A stretch of 64,000 nucleotides of DNA from Chondrus crispus (Eukaryota > Rhodophyta > Florideophyceae > Gigartinales > Gigartinaceae): assembly GCF_000350225.1 (NCBI RefSeq), contig NW_005179283.1, positions 329,218-393,217 on the forward strand, read 5' to 3'. The position numbers and the translations under genes were made by a program. Position 1 is the first letter of the stretch; the number at the start of each line of letters is the position of its first letter. The notes under the pieces were generated by a model, which saw only the letters and a list, made by a program, of their open reading frames with translations, was not told the origin of the DNA and ran no database searches. Shown piece by piece: positions 34,964 to 45,897 of this stretch.

Positions 34964-35935
34964 TCACTTAAACGATACGTTCTGCAAGGCAACTATCTCT
35001 TCATCCATTTCCTCGCTTTCTGCATCTTCTTCGGCACCGATAAAGAGATCGCTCCCATACTCATCTTCTTCTTCCTCATCTGGCCATTCATTCAAGTTCA
35101 TTCTGTTGTAATCTTCTGTTGTCAAACGATGCACTTTGGAGTACAGAAGGTTCTGACGACTCTTTGCGGTAGCAGAGACTAGATCTAGAGCAATAGTTTC
35201 AATGCTCTTTTCAGCGAAGTCTGGCTAATGTTCATGAGGTAAGATTCTTGAGTTGTTGCGAGACAAAGTTACGATTTCTCTGAAGAAACAGGCAACTACG
35301 TATACCACCTTCATTGAGCATGAATTTAAGGCCAAGAAGTCATCAGGCTTCAAACTGTAAACGAATCGTTGGCAGTACAAAAGTGCCCCTAGCAGAAAGT
35401 TCACATGCCAAGGTAGAGTCTTGTTCTCCCGGCTCCCAACGAATGGCTTTTCCTGAAATACTTCAACCTCATACTCCACGTTTATGGATAAGTCTTCTCG
35501 GCGTGCACCGAGAAGCTCCCGCCACTTCCTCAAGTTCTTGGAACATGTCGCTTCTTCCACTCCGGATTTCCCAACCTCAGCGAAGGGCCCTTCACCGAAT
35601 TTGAAAGGCATCGGACTTCTCACGAGGCTGGAGAGGAATGCAGGGGATACCTCTCCGTGCCAAAGGAACCCCATCTCGATGAAGAACTCGTTCCTCACAA
35701 ACTCCCTTGACTTGTCCATATGCTGCACGTTTCGCTGGTTCACCATCTTCACAATCTCTTCCCCAAGTGTCTGTCTTTCCACTGCCTCCTCCAACATCGC
35801 TCCCGTTGATCCATCTAAACCTTGAGTCACTGGCGTGCCCCTACCCTTGGACGTTGACACGTCATCCTTCGAAAGGACATCATGATGTCCTTTCGAATTT
35901 ATGAGGCTCTTTCTCACAAAATCTCGCTTCGCCAT
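34964..35935 (-). CDS. Unknown protein with acidic C-terminus; start codon lies in LTR-derived DNA
   Basis: A 236-residue open frame begins MAKRDFVRKSLINSKGHHD and runs to a stop at 35225. The same frame continues without further stops to 34964 as PDFAEKSIETIALDLV and ends in an acidic region. A 48-base stretch with GTAACT and CATTAG borders covers the stop and would, if spliced, join the two parts in frame to give 307 residues. No family is recognised; composition and length argue for a real gene. The ATG and the TATATA sequence about 20 bp upstream lie within a repeat (35928-36346) also found as part of a solo LTR at 61713-62131. A perfect 30-bp palindrome (35868-35897) interrupts the 5' coding part. 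Confidence 0.55.
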
Positions 35936-36346
35936 TACGGCGACAGGGGACTATATAGTCAACCCGATAATCAAAGTAAAGAGGCACGAAGCCTCGGGTC
36001 TTTTACCTTGGTTTCTGGATTCTAGGTTGTAGCCTCGACTCGGTACTGGCTCGCCCATACCGACCGAGCCATCTACCTCCTTAGAATCCCACCTGCTTTC
36101 CCCGCGCGCGTCGATCCTCCCGCCGCGAGACTTACATTAACTACTGTGCGACCCGCTCCCTTAGCGCTGTTCTTCCCTTAATTCTACCGCATTTATTACT
36201 GACTATCGTGCTACTTTTTAACCGCGCGAGCCGCGCCCGGACCCCGGTGCCGGTCATCCACAGGGTGGTCTCCCGTTATCCCCTTACGCGTCCGAACGCG
36301 CGTCGCTCTGCCTACGGCCCGCCACACGTGGCCGTAGTGCACGACA
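35928..36346. repeat. Partial LTR-D copy acting as 5' region of the unknown gene
   Basis: About 420 bp closely match 61713-62131 in the same orientation, ending in the same GTGCACGACA terminus. The left 230 bp of the LTR-D unit are absent, replaced by the coding sequence of the neighbouring gene. It contains a TATATA palindrome and CCGACCGAGCC-type inverted repeats. Confidence 0.8.
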
Positions 36347-37560
36347 CGAAGGGGTCTCGGAAGTCAGAGAAGCGCACCGTGCTGGATATCGGAGCCGCCC
36401 CAGGAGGTTTCCGCGATAATGTTATTTCAGACATTGGTGTTATTCGCAGTTTGAGTGACATCACTGAGGGCCTGACAAATTCAATTTCACAAGCTGCTCT
36501 GCAAGCTGCTGTATCTACAGACATGCTCTCGATTCGACCTGAGCAGTGGATCATTCGCAACTAATTGTAAACGCCTTTCCTCCCCTCCGTTACAGCTCGC
36601 TTTATTACCCTTACGTACCCCTTATCTCTCGTACTTCTACCACTCGTAGCTTCTCTGCACTGTCCCCACAGCACATAGCAAGACTTTTAACCAAAAGCTC
36701 AAGTGCTGTTCGCTCTTCAGATTTGATGACCCATTCTGAGCAACCACCACGACGGCGTGGTCCACCAGCTTTTCTTCCCGGATCCGCACGATGAAGAACC
36801 CTGTCCTCCTGGCTGCAAGTACACGAAAGGGTGCTGTCCTATCGCCTCCCTGGATGGCTTCTGAACCACCTCGTCACGTACCACGCGACAGCCTGTCACT
36901 GATTCTTGCCCCTTTGGAACATTTCGCCGAGCGCCCTGAAGTTGTGTAATATCCGCAACTCCGGCTCTAATACTTGCTTCAACGCTTCCGCTGCCACGGA
37001 TCCGCGGCAAGCGAACACAGCGTTGATGACAGCCGCCTTAACGCAGTCGTGCTCTTTGGAGGTGCACCTTGGCTGCCCCAGGTGGTGTCGTGGGCTCACC
37101 GAGCGTCAAGCCACTGCCACACGTGCGCGAAGTTCCAGACACCCCGACCACCAGCCCTCGGTGGCGCGGCATGAATTCTAAGACGTGCCTGGAAACCTCC
37201 TTCTCTCAAGGCTGCATCAGGCTTCGCGCCGGCACGACGCACGGAGGCAAGATTCGGCTTTGCTCTGCAACCAGCGACCCGAACAATGGGTACGTCTGTA
37301 AGGTTAGCTCACCTCTTCCAACCCCAGCGATGATGCTAGCCTCCCAGTCCACGGCATGGAATGCCTCCATCGGGGCAGTGCCCTGCGCACTTTCATGCGG
37401 AACACCCGGTATTCCCTGGCCCCGCCACCAGCGCCCTCCCCATCTCCAACGACCATAGCCTCTAACAGCCACCTCCCGGCAGCCTCATACACGGTATGAG
37501 GTTATAAAATTCCGGGTGGGGCACTCTGTACCGCAGGAGAGCCCAGCAGCTTCATCCTGG
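36347..37560. other. Unassigned sequence
   Basis: Open frames in several frames (36208-36564, 36717-37010, 37069-37458) overlap one another on both strands. A phrase VLDIGAAPGGF near 36380 recalls an S-adenosylmethionine site, but nothing after it fits a methyltransferase. No gene is supported. Confidence 0.35.
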
Positions 37561-37794
37561 GTAGAGATTCCGCCGCCCTAACTGCCGTGGAAGCGCTTGG
37601 CGGCGTTGGAGGCGCGTCACCGCGCGACGACGACACGCAGGACGTTGAGGCGCCGGGAAACGACACGTGAAGAAGGAGAGCGGAGCGCCGATGAGACGCT
37701 CAACGACGCCGCGCGCGACGACAGTGACCGCAGCGGAGGAGATGGCGACGACTGCAGCCAGAAATACGTTTCCGACAGCGAGGGAGACGCAGCG

Positions 37795-38035
37795 CGAGGC
37801 GGCGTGCCGCGAGGCGGAGTACTGCGAGGCGGCGAACCGCGAGTTGGCGTGCTTCGAGTTGGCGTGCTCCGAGTTGGCGTGCTGCGTGTTGGCGTGCTGC
37901 GACTTGGCGTGCTGCGAGTTGGTGCGGTGCGAGTTGGTGCGGTGCGAATTGGTGCGGCGCGGGTGCGGCGCTGGTGCGGCGCGAGTTGGTTCGGTGCGAG
38001 TTGGTGCGGTGCAAGTTGGTGCCGTGCAAGTTTGC
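37795..38035. repeat. 15-bp minisatellite
   Basis: The unit gagttggcgtgctgc (with variants such as gagttggtgcggtgc) is repeated about 14-16 times. Because 15 is a multiple of 3, it translates as five-residue repeats on each strand (GVLRV-type on plus, RSTPT-type on minus) and opens long frames that I do not regard as genes. Confidence 0.85.
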
Positions 38036-38569
38036 GCGTCGCGGAGAGCTTGTACGCGGGGAGCCGGTGACTAGAGCGCTTCTTCGCGCGCCCCCTCCCG
38101 CTGGCGTTGGCCAAGACTATGTTGCTGGCCGCCCCTACGCTGCCGCTTGCGTTGTGGTGCCATCTGGGTGTCAACTGCCAAAGATCCGACGCCCATGGGT
38201 GGGAGTGTCACGTACGAGCTTATAGACTACTGTACGGCGTTTTTACGAACTAGGACTACGAGCGCGTGCTTACCCGACGAGGGCTGTGAACTTGCCGTCT
38301 CCACAGACAAGCTTACATGGACCTATATGTACTTCGCACCTAACCGCGCTTTCTACACTCGAAGGTTGAACAATAAAGACAACTCGAGCAAACTACGCTA
38401 CTCATATTCGCGAAGGCCGCACGCCGGAGCCAGTTCTCTCCCGAAAACGGCTTAATGCTGGATTACGGCACCATCCTTGTTCCCCTTTCCACGCAATCCC
38501 CCTCTTTCCGCGTGACTACGGCCCCGTGATCGTACACGAGGCAGCCCGTGAGTAGCGCAAGGATCCCTT
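38036..38569. other. Unassigned sequence
   Basis: The open frame 38147-38455 has no motif. No gene is supported. Confidence 0.35.
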
Positions 38570-39006
38570 TTGACGACAGGTTAGAAGCCAGCTCGAATAA
38601 ACTAACCGAACGGTCATACATAGGCGCGAAAGGGACGGCTGCGAGCTTGTCTCAGTTTACTGTTGGAGACGGGAGTCAGGTCTTAACCCTTCAGAGGGAC
38701 GCCTTGGATACCTATTCCAATACAGTACCCTCCGCCGAGTGCGTGCCGGCTACTGCACAAAATTAAAGTAGTAGCGCCATAATACTCCCTTTTCGCGCGG
38801 ATCCTGACACTACACGAGTGCGCTACTGTACACGCGTAGTAGCTACGACCTACCGCACGCACGACATGTGTGCTATTGTACACGTACACCACGTCACGAC
38901 CGATCGGCACGCGCAAGCGCTCCCCACACGTGTCCGCCTCGCTGACAAGCACACCGTGCACAGCCGCCAAATTACTAATATCTGCGGGCACCGGTCGTCA
39001 TGCTAC
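38570..39006 (+). repeat. Partial LTR-A family copy
   Basis: This shares with 57863-58537 and with 42605-42696 the string agctcgaataaactaaccga, later a CAGTTTACTGTTGG block and AACCCTTCAGAGGGAC, then two tandem units of about 50 bp containing ACACGTGTGC and GTACACG. It ends in a CCGGTCGT-type end. The 5' part is missing. Confidence 0.75.
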
Positions 39007-41255
39007 ACCCGTCCCGTCCGCCGTCAGCTCCCAGTGGATTAGTATACTAGTTCATAACTACCATAAATCAATATAGTACGGTACAGACAGTACTGTAGCG
39101 GACTACTTAAGAGGGCACGGGACTCCCTTTACTGCATCGCTGTCAGCCGTCGAGGCTGACAACACGTGTGCGCTGTAAAGTCCGTACCTTTCTGCTGGAA
39201 ATCTAACTCTAAAGTAATTGTGACCCTTTGGATGTTTCAGATTGTTTTGGAGAGGATACGAGCTTTCTCTAATTCCTTCCGAAGGTTCTTCATTGTCACC
39301 CTTGAAAGAGAGCGTTTTTAGTACTTTTTGTAACCCTAATCTTGGTCCATTCGAAAGTACAATGGGCCGTGGAGTTTTTCGACATTTTTCATTATGGATT
39401 CGAACTCTTTCATGGTCTTCACGGCAACCGTTGTTCTTTTCGGTGACCTCATCTGCAGCGCTCACGTTTCAGGCAAGGAAATTAACTGAAGTTTAGCATT
39501 GGTGAGAGTACCTTTTCCAGATTTGCAATAATTCTTAATGCGACTACCGGTACTTCTCCTATCTGTGAAGTTTTGGAGGCATTCGAATGCATCAAATGTC
39601 TGCTGTCAAGCCACGGAACCTGAAAACAGAAACCAGAAGGTCTTCGCTCCTCTTGCAGAGACATGTGGCAACCTTCTGAAAAGACGATATCAATCGGCAG
39701 ACCGTACAAATAGACGGCCCGATGGCGATGAGATTGACAATATCTCTAACGGCCGCGACTTGAGCTTCTTGCTTGAAATCGATGGTTTGAGCCGTCTGGG
39801 CCTCGTCCACGATCGATTGTTGACCACTGGACAAACCACGCTCATACAGGTCGCGCCCTGAAGTCGCGTAGACTGTGTTGTACACTCGATCCGTGCCACG
39901 TTCGGCGGCAGAATTGATCAAAGCTACACAGCAACCTTGAATCGCCATTCCTGGAGATTTTCCTCAAGGTGAAAATAGGGGGGTCCAGTTGGCTCTCTCG
40001 CTCGCCAGCAGAGCCACTCCCTGGGCCCATAAATATGGGCTGTAACGTTACCCTCACGGTGAAGCAGTTGCTTAGGTAACCCTGATAGCGCGTAATAGAG
40101 GAATTGGAACAAAAGGATTCAAGAGAGGCAGAGTCGAAGGCCGCAAAGCCACTGGAGGTTGTTGTCTCGTGTCTGTCTCCTCCGGATTTCTATCCACTTT
40201 AATTTCCGGTTGTACGAATACCCAATATTACTAATAGTATTCAGGGACCGCCGGCGCACCGACGTGAACACTGTCGGTCAGCTAGGGCTAGCTCTGGCCT
40301 CTCTGTACAGCCACGAGAAGGTCCACATCAGGTATGATCAATTTGTTGTGTGATATTTCGGGCCCGAAATCGCCACCCGGGGGATTTTGGTGCAGGCACC
40401 GCCCAGCAAAAGCATGTCTGGGCGTAAAGCTTTGGGTCAAATTGTTGGCCACAGGGTCTGACCGTGCGGCACACAACGACGGCCAGGTTTGGAACAGTAT
40501 GGCGCTTCGCTATTCTTCGCTGGCCGGCACGTTTAACTCGAAATGTCTGTCCAGTTGAATAGCGTTGGGCGTCGGTTGCTGCTGCCCAGGTATATGCCCT
40601 TGGCCCTCAGATGTGCTCGTAGAAAGCTTGTGCGCAACTCCCAGTGAATGATCTCGATTCGTTTGATAACCAGCATCTATAACTCACTCGTTGCTCGATT
40701 TTATATCCTCTCCTCCGGTACGGGAATCAGGAATAGACGATCGTAACGTTTTGTACAGTGCCTTCTGTTTTACCCTCCTAAGCCCTACCTAGCTCGAGCT
40801 CCATGCGCCCCAAGACGTCGTCAGTGTGAAAATGTCTATCAATAAAATCTTGAGATACCGCACCACGCGTATGGGTCACGCGATGAGGGCAGAAATTGCC
40901 TTTATTTAGGGTCTGATTTAAGTAGTATATAACGAACGGGCCTAGGCCACTAGCACGTGGGTCTGACTGGAGTCAGAATTGAGCGAACGGTCGATAGGAC
41001 AACCCTTAGGAACAGCACTCCGGCGGCCCAGAGGTTCCCCAAGGTCTGGGAAATTGGACGTAGGCTTCTCCCGACCTCAGAAAACTGCTTAGTTTATTCG
41101 CCTTAATTTCCTGGGTTATAATCCAACATTGATCAATCGAATTTTTCCTTTACGGGTTTCCATACCTTTTAGTTGGCTCTGCGACGATCTGCCACCATCT
41201 CTGAGTGACTCCCTTGCGTAAGTAAAAAACGCCGCCCCTCTGGCCCCATAGCCGC
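39007..41255. other. Unassigned sequence with decayed open frames
   Basis: Minus-strand frames at 39948-39592, 39709-39482 and 39465-39103 have protein-like composition and could be pieces of one old gene; no family is recognised. 40560-41160 is featureless. A C-rich stretch and a TATATAACG motif near 40927 may mark an old LTR, but no ends were found. Confidence 0.35.
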
Positions 41256-41420
41256 TTGCCGTCTTTGCTGCCTCTCGCTCGCTGGAGCCTTTGCTGCCAT
41301 TCGCTCCCTGTTGCCTTTTCTGCAGCTCGCTCTCTGCAGCCTCATCTGCAGACCGCTCTCTGCAGCCTTTGCGGCCGCTCGCTCTCTGCGGCCCTCGCCG
41401 CTGTTGCCCCGCCCGACGCG
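41256..41420. repeat. GC-rich tandem repeat (about 27 bp)
   Basis: Units built on gctcgctctctgcagcc recur about six times with variation. The rest up to 41600 is CCGCC-rich and low in complexity. It opens long frames on both strands that are not gene-like. Confidence 0.7.
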
Positions 41421-42417
41421 CCGCCGCCCGCCACTACTACTGCTGTCCGGCCGGCGCAACCTCTCTTGCTGCTGGCTAGTCTGCGCCGCAGCTGCCGTCG
41501 CCGCTGCGCTGTCGCCCGCCGCTCCTACTGCTGTCAGGTCTGCGCATCCGCCACTTCCCAGCCGCCGCGCCGCCGCCCGTAGATCTTGCTGCTATTTGGC
41601 CTGCGCCTCCACCCGCTGCTGCGCCCTTTCCACCGAAAGCTCTTCCTGCCTTCGGCCCTGCACCGCAGCCCGCTGCCACGTCGTCTCCCGTTACCGCGTC
41701 GCTCTGTCTGGTACCGCATCGCAAACCGCCAGCCACTCCTGTGTGCGATCCTTGGCAGCCTAATTCCGCTGCCATCAGCTCGCCATCGCTCTTCGCTTCC
41801 CCTGCTCTCGAAGTGCGTGAGGGCATCCGATGGCACGCCGTATTGCGGCTCGCTGTCGCCCGCTTCTGCGGCTCAATGTCACCCACTTCTACTTCTCTGA
41901 GGGCCGTGACCCTGCAAGCTCTGATTTTGCGCGCATCGTATCGTGGGTTGGGGAGTACTGGTAGAGTATTGGATATTGTAGGAAGGGACGGAAGGCCAGG
42001 AAGTGAAGGTGTGTGGAGGCTAGGGACGTGCTACTGCTCTTACTTTTCTCGAGAGCCGTTGACCCGGAACTAGTACCGGGTGCTGCAACGCAGGTATACC
42101 CAACCGGCAGGTGAACCTCTCCGGCAGTGAACCCCACCGGTCCTTTTCAGGACGCATAATGGTGTCGACCGTCTGTAGTTTAGTGTTTCCGGGCGTGGGA
42201 AGCCTCTGGGGTGTTCTGCAATGAGTAGGTCGAGGTGGTATTGCTAAACTAGCCATCGCGCAAGCGTTCCATCAGAAATTAGACACCCTCTGAAGCTTGT
42301 GTACTGGCTGATGTGGACGTTTCGTACGGACCATGGCGCCCACTCTAGTAAAGAATGAGTGCGAAGACTGCAGAACTGGTTACCTGACCCGGACAGGCTC
42401 CGAGCGCTAGAGATTAG
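41421..42417. other. Low-complexity then unassigned sequence
   Basis: GC-rich to about 41900, then ordinary composition. The frames at 41311-41763, 41476-41886 and 41741-42073 overlap on both strands and have Ala/Pro/Ser-biased composition. No gene is supported. Confidence 0.4.
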
Positions 42418-42696
42418 TGTGGGATAACTCCTCCCTACCCTGGGTTGGGTGAGGGGCAGAGGTTTCGCAGAGGGAGCACGCGACGCGGACGCGCGGCGGG
42501 CGAATTAAACCGGTACGGACGAGCTGGCGGAAAGGGAGTGGTACACGTGGCCGGTTACGAGCAGTCGCTCCGTGGTGCGTACACGAAGGCAAACGGTTAC
42601 AGGTTGGACGCCAGCTCGAATAAACTAACCGAACGGTCGTAGATAGGCGCGAAGGGATGGCGGTGAGCTTGCTTCAGTTTACTGTTGGGGACGGGG
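42418..42696 (+). repeat. LTR-A copy, left part (split by insertion)
   Basis: It begins TGTGGGATAACTCC like the copy at 57863 and follows the same sequence to 42696. The homology resumes at 54441, beyond the inserted LTR-B and Mutator-like element, so this copy was split. It is homologous to 57863-58135. Confidence 0.8.
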
Positions 42697-42984
42697 AGTA
42701 GTATAACCCCCCCTGGGGCTTATTAGTTAGATTAGATCAACAACGGGATCCCATACTGTAGAGCCCCACGCTCTACAAAACAACCGCGCGTGTCCACGTG
42801 TACACCACGGGGACGATGGACACGCGCATACACGTGCACACGTGTACCGCGCGCGAACGAAGCGCGCACGCACCCCGGGTAATCCATGTACTATCAGCCT
42901 CGACATAGCTGAGCTATGTCGAGGCTGATAGTACACCTTCACTACAGTAGCCCACTACAGTACCTCGGTACTGTAATGTTATGA

Positions 42985-42993
42985 TAGATTGTT
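42985..42993. repeat. 9-bp target duplication of the Mutator-like element, left
   Basis: TAGATTGTT here equals 53996-54004. The uninterrupted LTR-B copy at 57032-57715 has a single TAGATTGTT at the same place, so the duplication is real. Confidence 0.9.
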
Positions 42994-43410
42994 GGACGAT
43001 TAACCAGATGCCCGTCAGACTGAATGAGGTTACCCGAAGTGGCCGTCACGTAAATACGAGTAATCGTAATGGTTGTCAGAGCCGGGATGTTAGTCCATAC
43101 CCCCGTCAGAGGCGCACATATAATCAGGATATCCGTCAGAAAGAAAATAATAGTCACGGACCCCATCATCAGTTTCAAATACTCCAAGTACCTCTCAGAA
43201 TAATAAATCGCAATAATCGTAGTACCAGTCAGAGAAACACTTACTTCGTTCCGCCGCCAGAATTTAGAAATAGTCCATATACCAGTCAGATAATTGATCC
43301 CATTAGGCAAACTGGATGTCAGATCAACATTAATACCAATCTACTCGTCATAAAATGGTGGTAACCAATTTCGCTGTCACAGAAAGACGGGTGCATAGAC
43401 TTTGCTCTCA
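42994..43410 (+). repeat. Left inverted end of MULE: degenerate 30-bp array
   Basis: An anchor GTCAG (or a close variant) recurs at 43014, 43045, 43075, 43105, 43135, 43165, 43195, 43228, 43256, 43285, 43318, 43347, 43376 and 43406, a spacing of 28-33 bp. The bases between anchors are AT-rich and only loosely alike. The inverted counterpart is at 53577-53995. Confidence 0.85.
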
Positions 43411-43987
43411 GAACTATATTGTCTACTACCGCTTATGTCGGGCAACAGTCTAAGATTGTGAAGCTACGAATAGCATTCATTGCGGCTAGGATCCGCAATG
43501 TAAACACTTTAGTGCTATGTTGTATGTATTGTACCTGTACACATCAACGACTACAGTTTATACGAATGACTACCGTTAACAGGAATTTGAAGCACGAAAG
43601 AAGAGAAGGACCTATGAAGTGCGTCCGCACTGGTGACAGGCCACGGCCAATGCTCTCCGCCGCCAGCATCCATTGATATCTTTTGCGCGACCCGTAGCCG
43701 AAACTACGGCCCGTCGCGTCCCGCCGGCCCCATCATGCCGCCCCTCCCAGCCTCACCACCTCGTCCACGATAATCAGCGTCGGTATCTGCACACCCCATC
43801 CCTGACCCACACCTCCAGCTCCAGGCCCGTCGCGTCCCGCCGACCCTATCATCCATTTCCCAGCACTGCCCCTCAAGTTTTACTCCCCGGGAAACCTCTC
43901 CCACTCCCCTTCCTCCTTCTCTCCAGCCACCCTCCCCTTCCACGTCGCACACACCATGCATCATCTCCCGCGCCCCGCCTTCTTCCC
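43411..43987. other. Pyrimidine-rich leader-like region in the MULE
   Basis: From about 43670 the plus strand is very C-rich with long pyrimidine runs, like the leader of the channel gene at 600-848. It precedes the host-like fragment and is probably its captured promoter or leader. Confidence 0.45.
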
Positions 43988-44389
43988 ATGCACCCGCTCC
44001 CCCCCCCGCTCTCCATCCCCAACTCTACCCCCCCGCCCGCTGTCTCACCGGCCTGCCGACCGCCTGCGACCCGCCCGCGCACGCGCCTCTGTTCTTCCGA
44101 CCACAAGAGCCGCCCGACAACGTCGGAGGACGCAACCGCGCCCAAGCCCGCGCTGGAGGAGCCGCCATCCGACGCGACCTGCCTCTCCTCGCGCTTCAAG
44201 ACGCAGCGCCGCATTGCGGTCGGCATCGCCATGGGCGCCGTCGTCATCGCCTCGTTCTTCTCGGGGCGCAGCGTCTTTTCCCTGGACATGCTGGCCACCT
44301 CGCCCATCGACATCTACCAGCACTTCTACCGCATGGTCGCAGCCGAAAGCCACCCCTCCGCACAAGGGGCGAATTCACATGGCCGTCTT
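43988..44389 (+). pseudogene. Host-like 5' gene fragment: type II signal-anchor protein, truncated
   Basis: Residues 1-68 are Pro/Ser-rich. A basic stretch RFKTQRR (69-75) then precedes a single membrane segment IAVGIAMGAVVIASFF (76-91) and a lumenal-type start SVFSLDMLATSPIDIYQHFY. This is the layout of a Golgi or ER type II membrane enzyme such as a glycosyl- or sulfotransferase, but the catalytic part is absent. The frame runs on into a solo LTR-B at 44390. Codon use is GC-rich, like the channel gene and unlike nearby transposons. It may be a gene piece captured by the MULE. Confidence 0.5.
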
Positions 44390-45059
44390 TGTAGCATAAA
44401 CACCCCCCTGACGTAGACGGATGTATGCTTTAGCTCGACCGAGACCCTGGCGGAGGGCGAGAAGACGGGGAGAACACACAGCTAACGGGACAGGGAAGCG
44501 GGCCCTGGTAGCGTGGTAGAGCGGGACGGTCGGGGACGAGCGTACGCGCGGGCCGATCTACGCCTCGACGCCCCGGAGCAGCGCTGGGAAACGTACCAGC
44601 GCTGACGGGCGGAGGCGAATCTGGACTCGCTCGCGTAGGCGTGTGTCCCCTACCTGCTTGTCCCGGTTAACGCGGGCGAAGGCGGATCGCGCGTGTTAGT
44701 TAACCTGGAAGACGGACCTAGGCGGTAGGTCGTGGATAAGTCCGTGCTTGTCCCCCTCACCGCCGCCGGTCCGCTTCGCGTATTTAATATACCAAGTAAC
44801 CTAACTTATTAGAGTACAGTACGGCTGTACTGTAGTGCTACTGTAGTCAGCACGGGCCGTCCCGTGCTGTCTGTACACGTGTTGCACACGTATAGTACAA
44901 GTGGGTATGCGTGTTTCTCACACGTGTGGCACACGTGTGCACGTGCGTGCGCGCCCCCCCGTAGACGTGGGGTACATGTTCGGTACACGTGTGAGCGCGT
45001 GCGGCTCATATTGATCTAATCTAAATCTAAATCTAATCGTGGACTGCCGTTATGCCACA
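44390..45059 (-). mobile_element. Solo LTR-B, reverse orientation
   Basis: 670 bp homologous in reverse to 57032-57715. It starts TGTAGCATAAACACC and ends GTTATGCCACA, with a perfect 5-bp duplication GTCTT (44385-44389, 45060-45064). It carries a hairpin agcacggg...cccgtgct. It is inserted in the MULE next to the host-like fragment. Confidence 0.9.
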
Positions 45060-45082
45060 GTCTTACGGCAGGTTGCACTCAT

Positions 45083-45890
45083 TTAGTGCGTGGCGTTGCG
45101 GCGCAAGCTGCGGTTCGTCCGCGACATCACCTCCATGGCGTGACGCAGACGTTTCGTACGCGGGCGTCCGCGCTCCGGTGGAGCAATGACAGGCAGTCCC
45201 AATGTGACGTCGCGGAGATCATCGTCGAGCAAGAGTTCAGTCATGGATGGGACCACAAACTCCAAATCGGATGGCTACTGCTTAGACCAACCAGCGGCAT
45301 TCAACTCTTGCGGAACGAGCTTCCTCTCATCAAGATTGCGTGAGAGAGCAACCGTGTACATGTGACCACAGGGAAAGTGGTTCCGAGCTGGTACTCCGCA
45401 CGAACATTTGCCGAAGGACAAAGTTGCGCCGCCTGATCCGTCTTCCGCCTCGGCGCCAACGAGCACGAAGCGCAAAGTGACCTCGTGGCGGCGATCCCGA
45501 GCTGTCTGCACAATGAACACCTTATCAGTGCGTCTGGACCGACCAGGGCAGGCGGTCACCGTTCCATTGATCCTCAACGCCTGGAACAGGGAGCGCGACG
45601 CTGGCGGAAAGTGCGTTGTGCACGCCGCACTCAGCGCAGCAAACCTATCAAACCTCTCCTTGTCGTACTCGCAGATCCAGAGTATAGACGTTAGCAGGTC
45701 TGCTGACCGTGCTTTCATGATGTGACCGTTTGTAAACTGCACCCTACCTCGTGCTCGACTGTCTTTGCATTCAGAAGCTTGCCAAATACCTCCTTCGTCA
45801 GCTTGCCAAAACGCGACAGATTAGCGTTGCGGTGATGAGCACAAAAACATTGGTAAGGCACATCTCTACCTGTAAACGTCACACGCATAG
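45083..45890 (-). pseudogene. MULE transposase C-terminal part with SWIM zinc finger
   Basis: The reading just left of the inserted transposon gives CFCAHHRNANLSRFGK and GKLLNAKTVEH, the region after the catalytic domain. The 45742-45275 block follows with a SWIM finger (CSCGVPARNHFPCGHMYTVA, CxCx(n)CxH). The 45265-45083 block ends with PPERGRPRTKR, typical of MULE tails. It joins the catalytic part at 51788 once the insertion is taken away, so the transposase gene was split by that event. Confidence 0.82.
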
Positions 45891-45897
45891 CCCCTTG

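Noticed and set aside
36208-36564. Possible methyltransferase (VLDIGAAPGGF phrase)
   Set aside because: Only one motif, half the frame is LTR sequence, and nothing downstream fits the fold.
37597-38174. Long Arg/Val and Pro/Thr repeat proteins on both strands
   Set aside because: Both are translations of a 15-bp minisatellite.
41256-41900. Several 100-150 residue frames on both strands
   Set aside because: Simple-sequence GC-rich repeats open all frames; composition is not gene-like.
42981-43364. 127-residue open frame in the left array
   Set aside because: Arises from the 30-bp period being a multiple of three; frames are open on both strands.
43014-43410. CRISPR-like array (about 30-bp period)
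   Set aside because: Anchors are only 4-5 bases, units are not constant, there is an inverted partner array and a 9-bp target duplication, and the genome is eukaryotic; it is a transposon end.
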